Below, piece by piece: positions 63,136-64,000 of a DNA stretch of 64,000 nt. Numbering within the stretch: the stretch's first letter is position 1; every line of letters begins with the position of its first letter. Below the pieces are notes generated by a model, which searched no databases, was not told the origin of the DNA, and was given only the letters and a program-made list of their open reading frames with translations. The translations under genes were made by a program, and so were the position numbers. The stretch covers positions 32,601,334 to 32,665,333 of the forward strand of contig NW_024037074.1 of assembly GCF_015706575.1 (NCBI RefSeq), written 5' to 3'. Source of the stretch: Patiria miniata. Lineage: Eukaryota; Echinodermata; Asteroidea; Valvatida; Asterinidae.

Positions 63136-64000
63136 GGATCCTAGCTGTAGTGAGCTGAAATCTTCAGGGGATTCATTTCTGGCCTCTACCCACCTTGTGT
63201 GAACATTTGACTGAATTTCGTGAAGTTGGATTTTTGGGCCAAAACTTGGAATTTTTGATGACCGCGGATATGGATTTTTTTTTTAGTTTTGGGACATTTG
63301 GGTAAAAAACTGAAATGTTTTTTTCCTCCCTGGATCCTAGCTGTAGTGAGCTGAAATCTTCAGGGGATTCATTTCTGGCCTCTACCCACCTTGTGTGAAC
63401 ATTTGACTGAATTTCGTGAAGTTGGATTTTTGGGCCAAAACTTGGAATTTTTGATGACCGCGGATATGGATTTTTTTTTAGTTTTGGGACATTTGGGTAA
63501 AAAACTGAAATTTTTTTTCCTCCCTGGATCCTAGCTGTAGTGAGCTGAAATCTTCAGGGGATTCATTTCTGGCCTCTACCCACCTTGTGTGAACATTTGA
63601 CTGAATTTCGTGAAGTTGGATTTTTGGGCCAAAACTTGGAATTTTTGATGACCGCGGATATGGATTTTTTTTTAGTTTTGGGACATTTGGGTAAAAAACT
63701 GAAATGTTTTTTTCCTCCCTGGATCCTAGCTGTAGTGAGCTGAAATCTTCAGGGGATTCATTTCTGGCCTCTACCCACCTTGTGTGAACATTTGACTGAA
63801 TTTCGTGAAGTTGGATTTTTGGGCCAAAACTTGGAATTTTTGATGACCGCGGATATGATATGGATTTTTTTTTAGTTTTGGGACATTTGGGTAAAAACTG
63901 AAAATGTTTTTTCCTCCCTGGATCCTAGCTGTAGTGAGCTGAAATCTTCAGGGGATTCATTTCTGGCCTCTACCCACCTTGTGTGAACATTTGACTGAAT

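Larger units (their letters stand above)
1..64000 (+). repeat. Tandem satellite DNA array, ~194-195 bp monomer, ~330 copies
   Basis: The entire window consists of head-to-tail copies of one monomer, all in one orientation. Successive GGATCC sites lie at 19, 213, 402, 597, 793, 989, 1183, 1377 and 1571, and the 194-195 bp spacing continues to 63920. My count from these sites is about 330 units. Units differ mostly by one-base changes in homopolymers, a few substitutions and rare short indels, so identity between units is very high. Neither end of the array is in the window: 1-18 and 63920-64000 are partial units. No stretch over 300 bases lacks the repeat. Such long homogeneous arrays are typical of eukaryotic constitutive heterochromatin. 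The location (centromere, pericentromere, subtelomere, B or sex chromosome) and the species cannot be told from the sequence. I do not recognise the family name. Confidence 0.98.

Noticed and set aside
1..64000. CRISPR-like regularity
   Set aside because: CRISPR arrays alternate short direct repeats with unique spacers. Here the full 194 bp unit is conserved and there are no unique spacers and no cas genes.
1..64000. Homopolymer length differences as biological markers (T7/T8/T9, GGGG/GGG, TTTTT/TTTT)
   Set aside because: These are the typical error class of long-read assemblies and vary unit to unit without clear linkage, so I did not use them to define subfamilies.
1..64000. rDNA spacer, telomere repeat, or retroelement LTR array
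   Set aside because: No rRNA, 5S or tRNA sequence, no short G-rich telomere motif, and no primer-binding site, target duplication or element coding sequence was seen.

Overview
The whole 64 kb window is one uninterrupted satellite DNA array. A monomer of about 194-195 bp is repeated head to tail roughly 330 times, always in the same orientation, and the array runs off both ends (partial units at 1-18 and 63920-64000). I found no gene, RNA gene, transposon, non-satellite insertion or inversion. The DNA is eukaryotic heterochromatin of the centromeric, pericentromeric, subtelomeric or B-/sex-chromosome kind. I do not recognise the satellite family and cannot name the species. The many one-base length changes in T, A and G runs look like long-read consensus error on top of real variation.

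Monomer: each unit carries one BamHI site (GGATCC, used here as the unit start), one SacII site (CCGCGG), about 40% G+C, three CpGs (one in TTTCGTG, two in CCGCGG), a T8-T9 tract and a T7 tract on the + strand, an A6 tract, an imperfect palindrome TTTTGGGCCAAAA and an internal direct repeat TTGGA(A)TTTTTG.

Higher-order structure: the most informative variable position is the dinucleotide after the T8-T9 tract. It is AG in most units and GG, GAG, GGG or a lone G in the rest. The non-AG forms are not random: they recur every four monomers (about 776 bp) in a phase that can be followed from about 1.9 kb to 63.1 kb. A second variant (loss of the G in AAATG before the T7 tract) also takes one slot of the four between about 18.9 and 25.8 kb. 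The array is therefore best read as a degenerate tetrameric higher-order repeat.

Layout: 1-30 kb is rich in GAG units (20 of 26). From 30 to 58.4 kb they nearly vanish (2). Four reappear at 58.4-62.9 kb. A linked-substitution subfamily (GGTTTTTGGAC, often with an extra C in ACCTG) first gains the extra C at about 11.85 kb and is scattered from there on. A run of plain AG units lies at 52.6-54.9 kb. Units with small non-homopolymer lesions are about three times as common after 30 kb as before. Open frames on either strand are translations of the satellite and are not annotated as genes.
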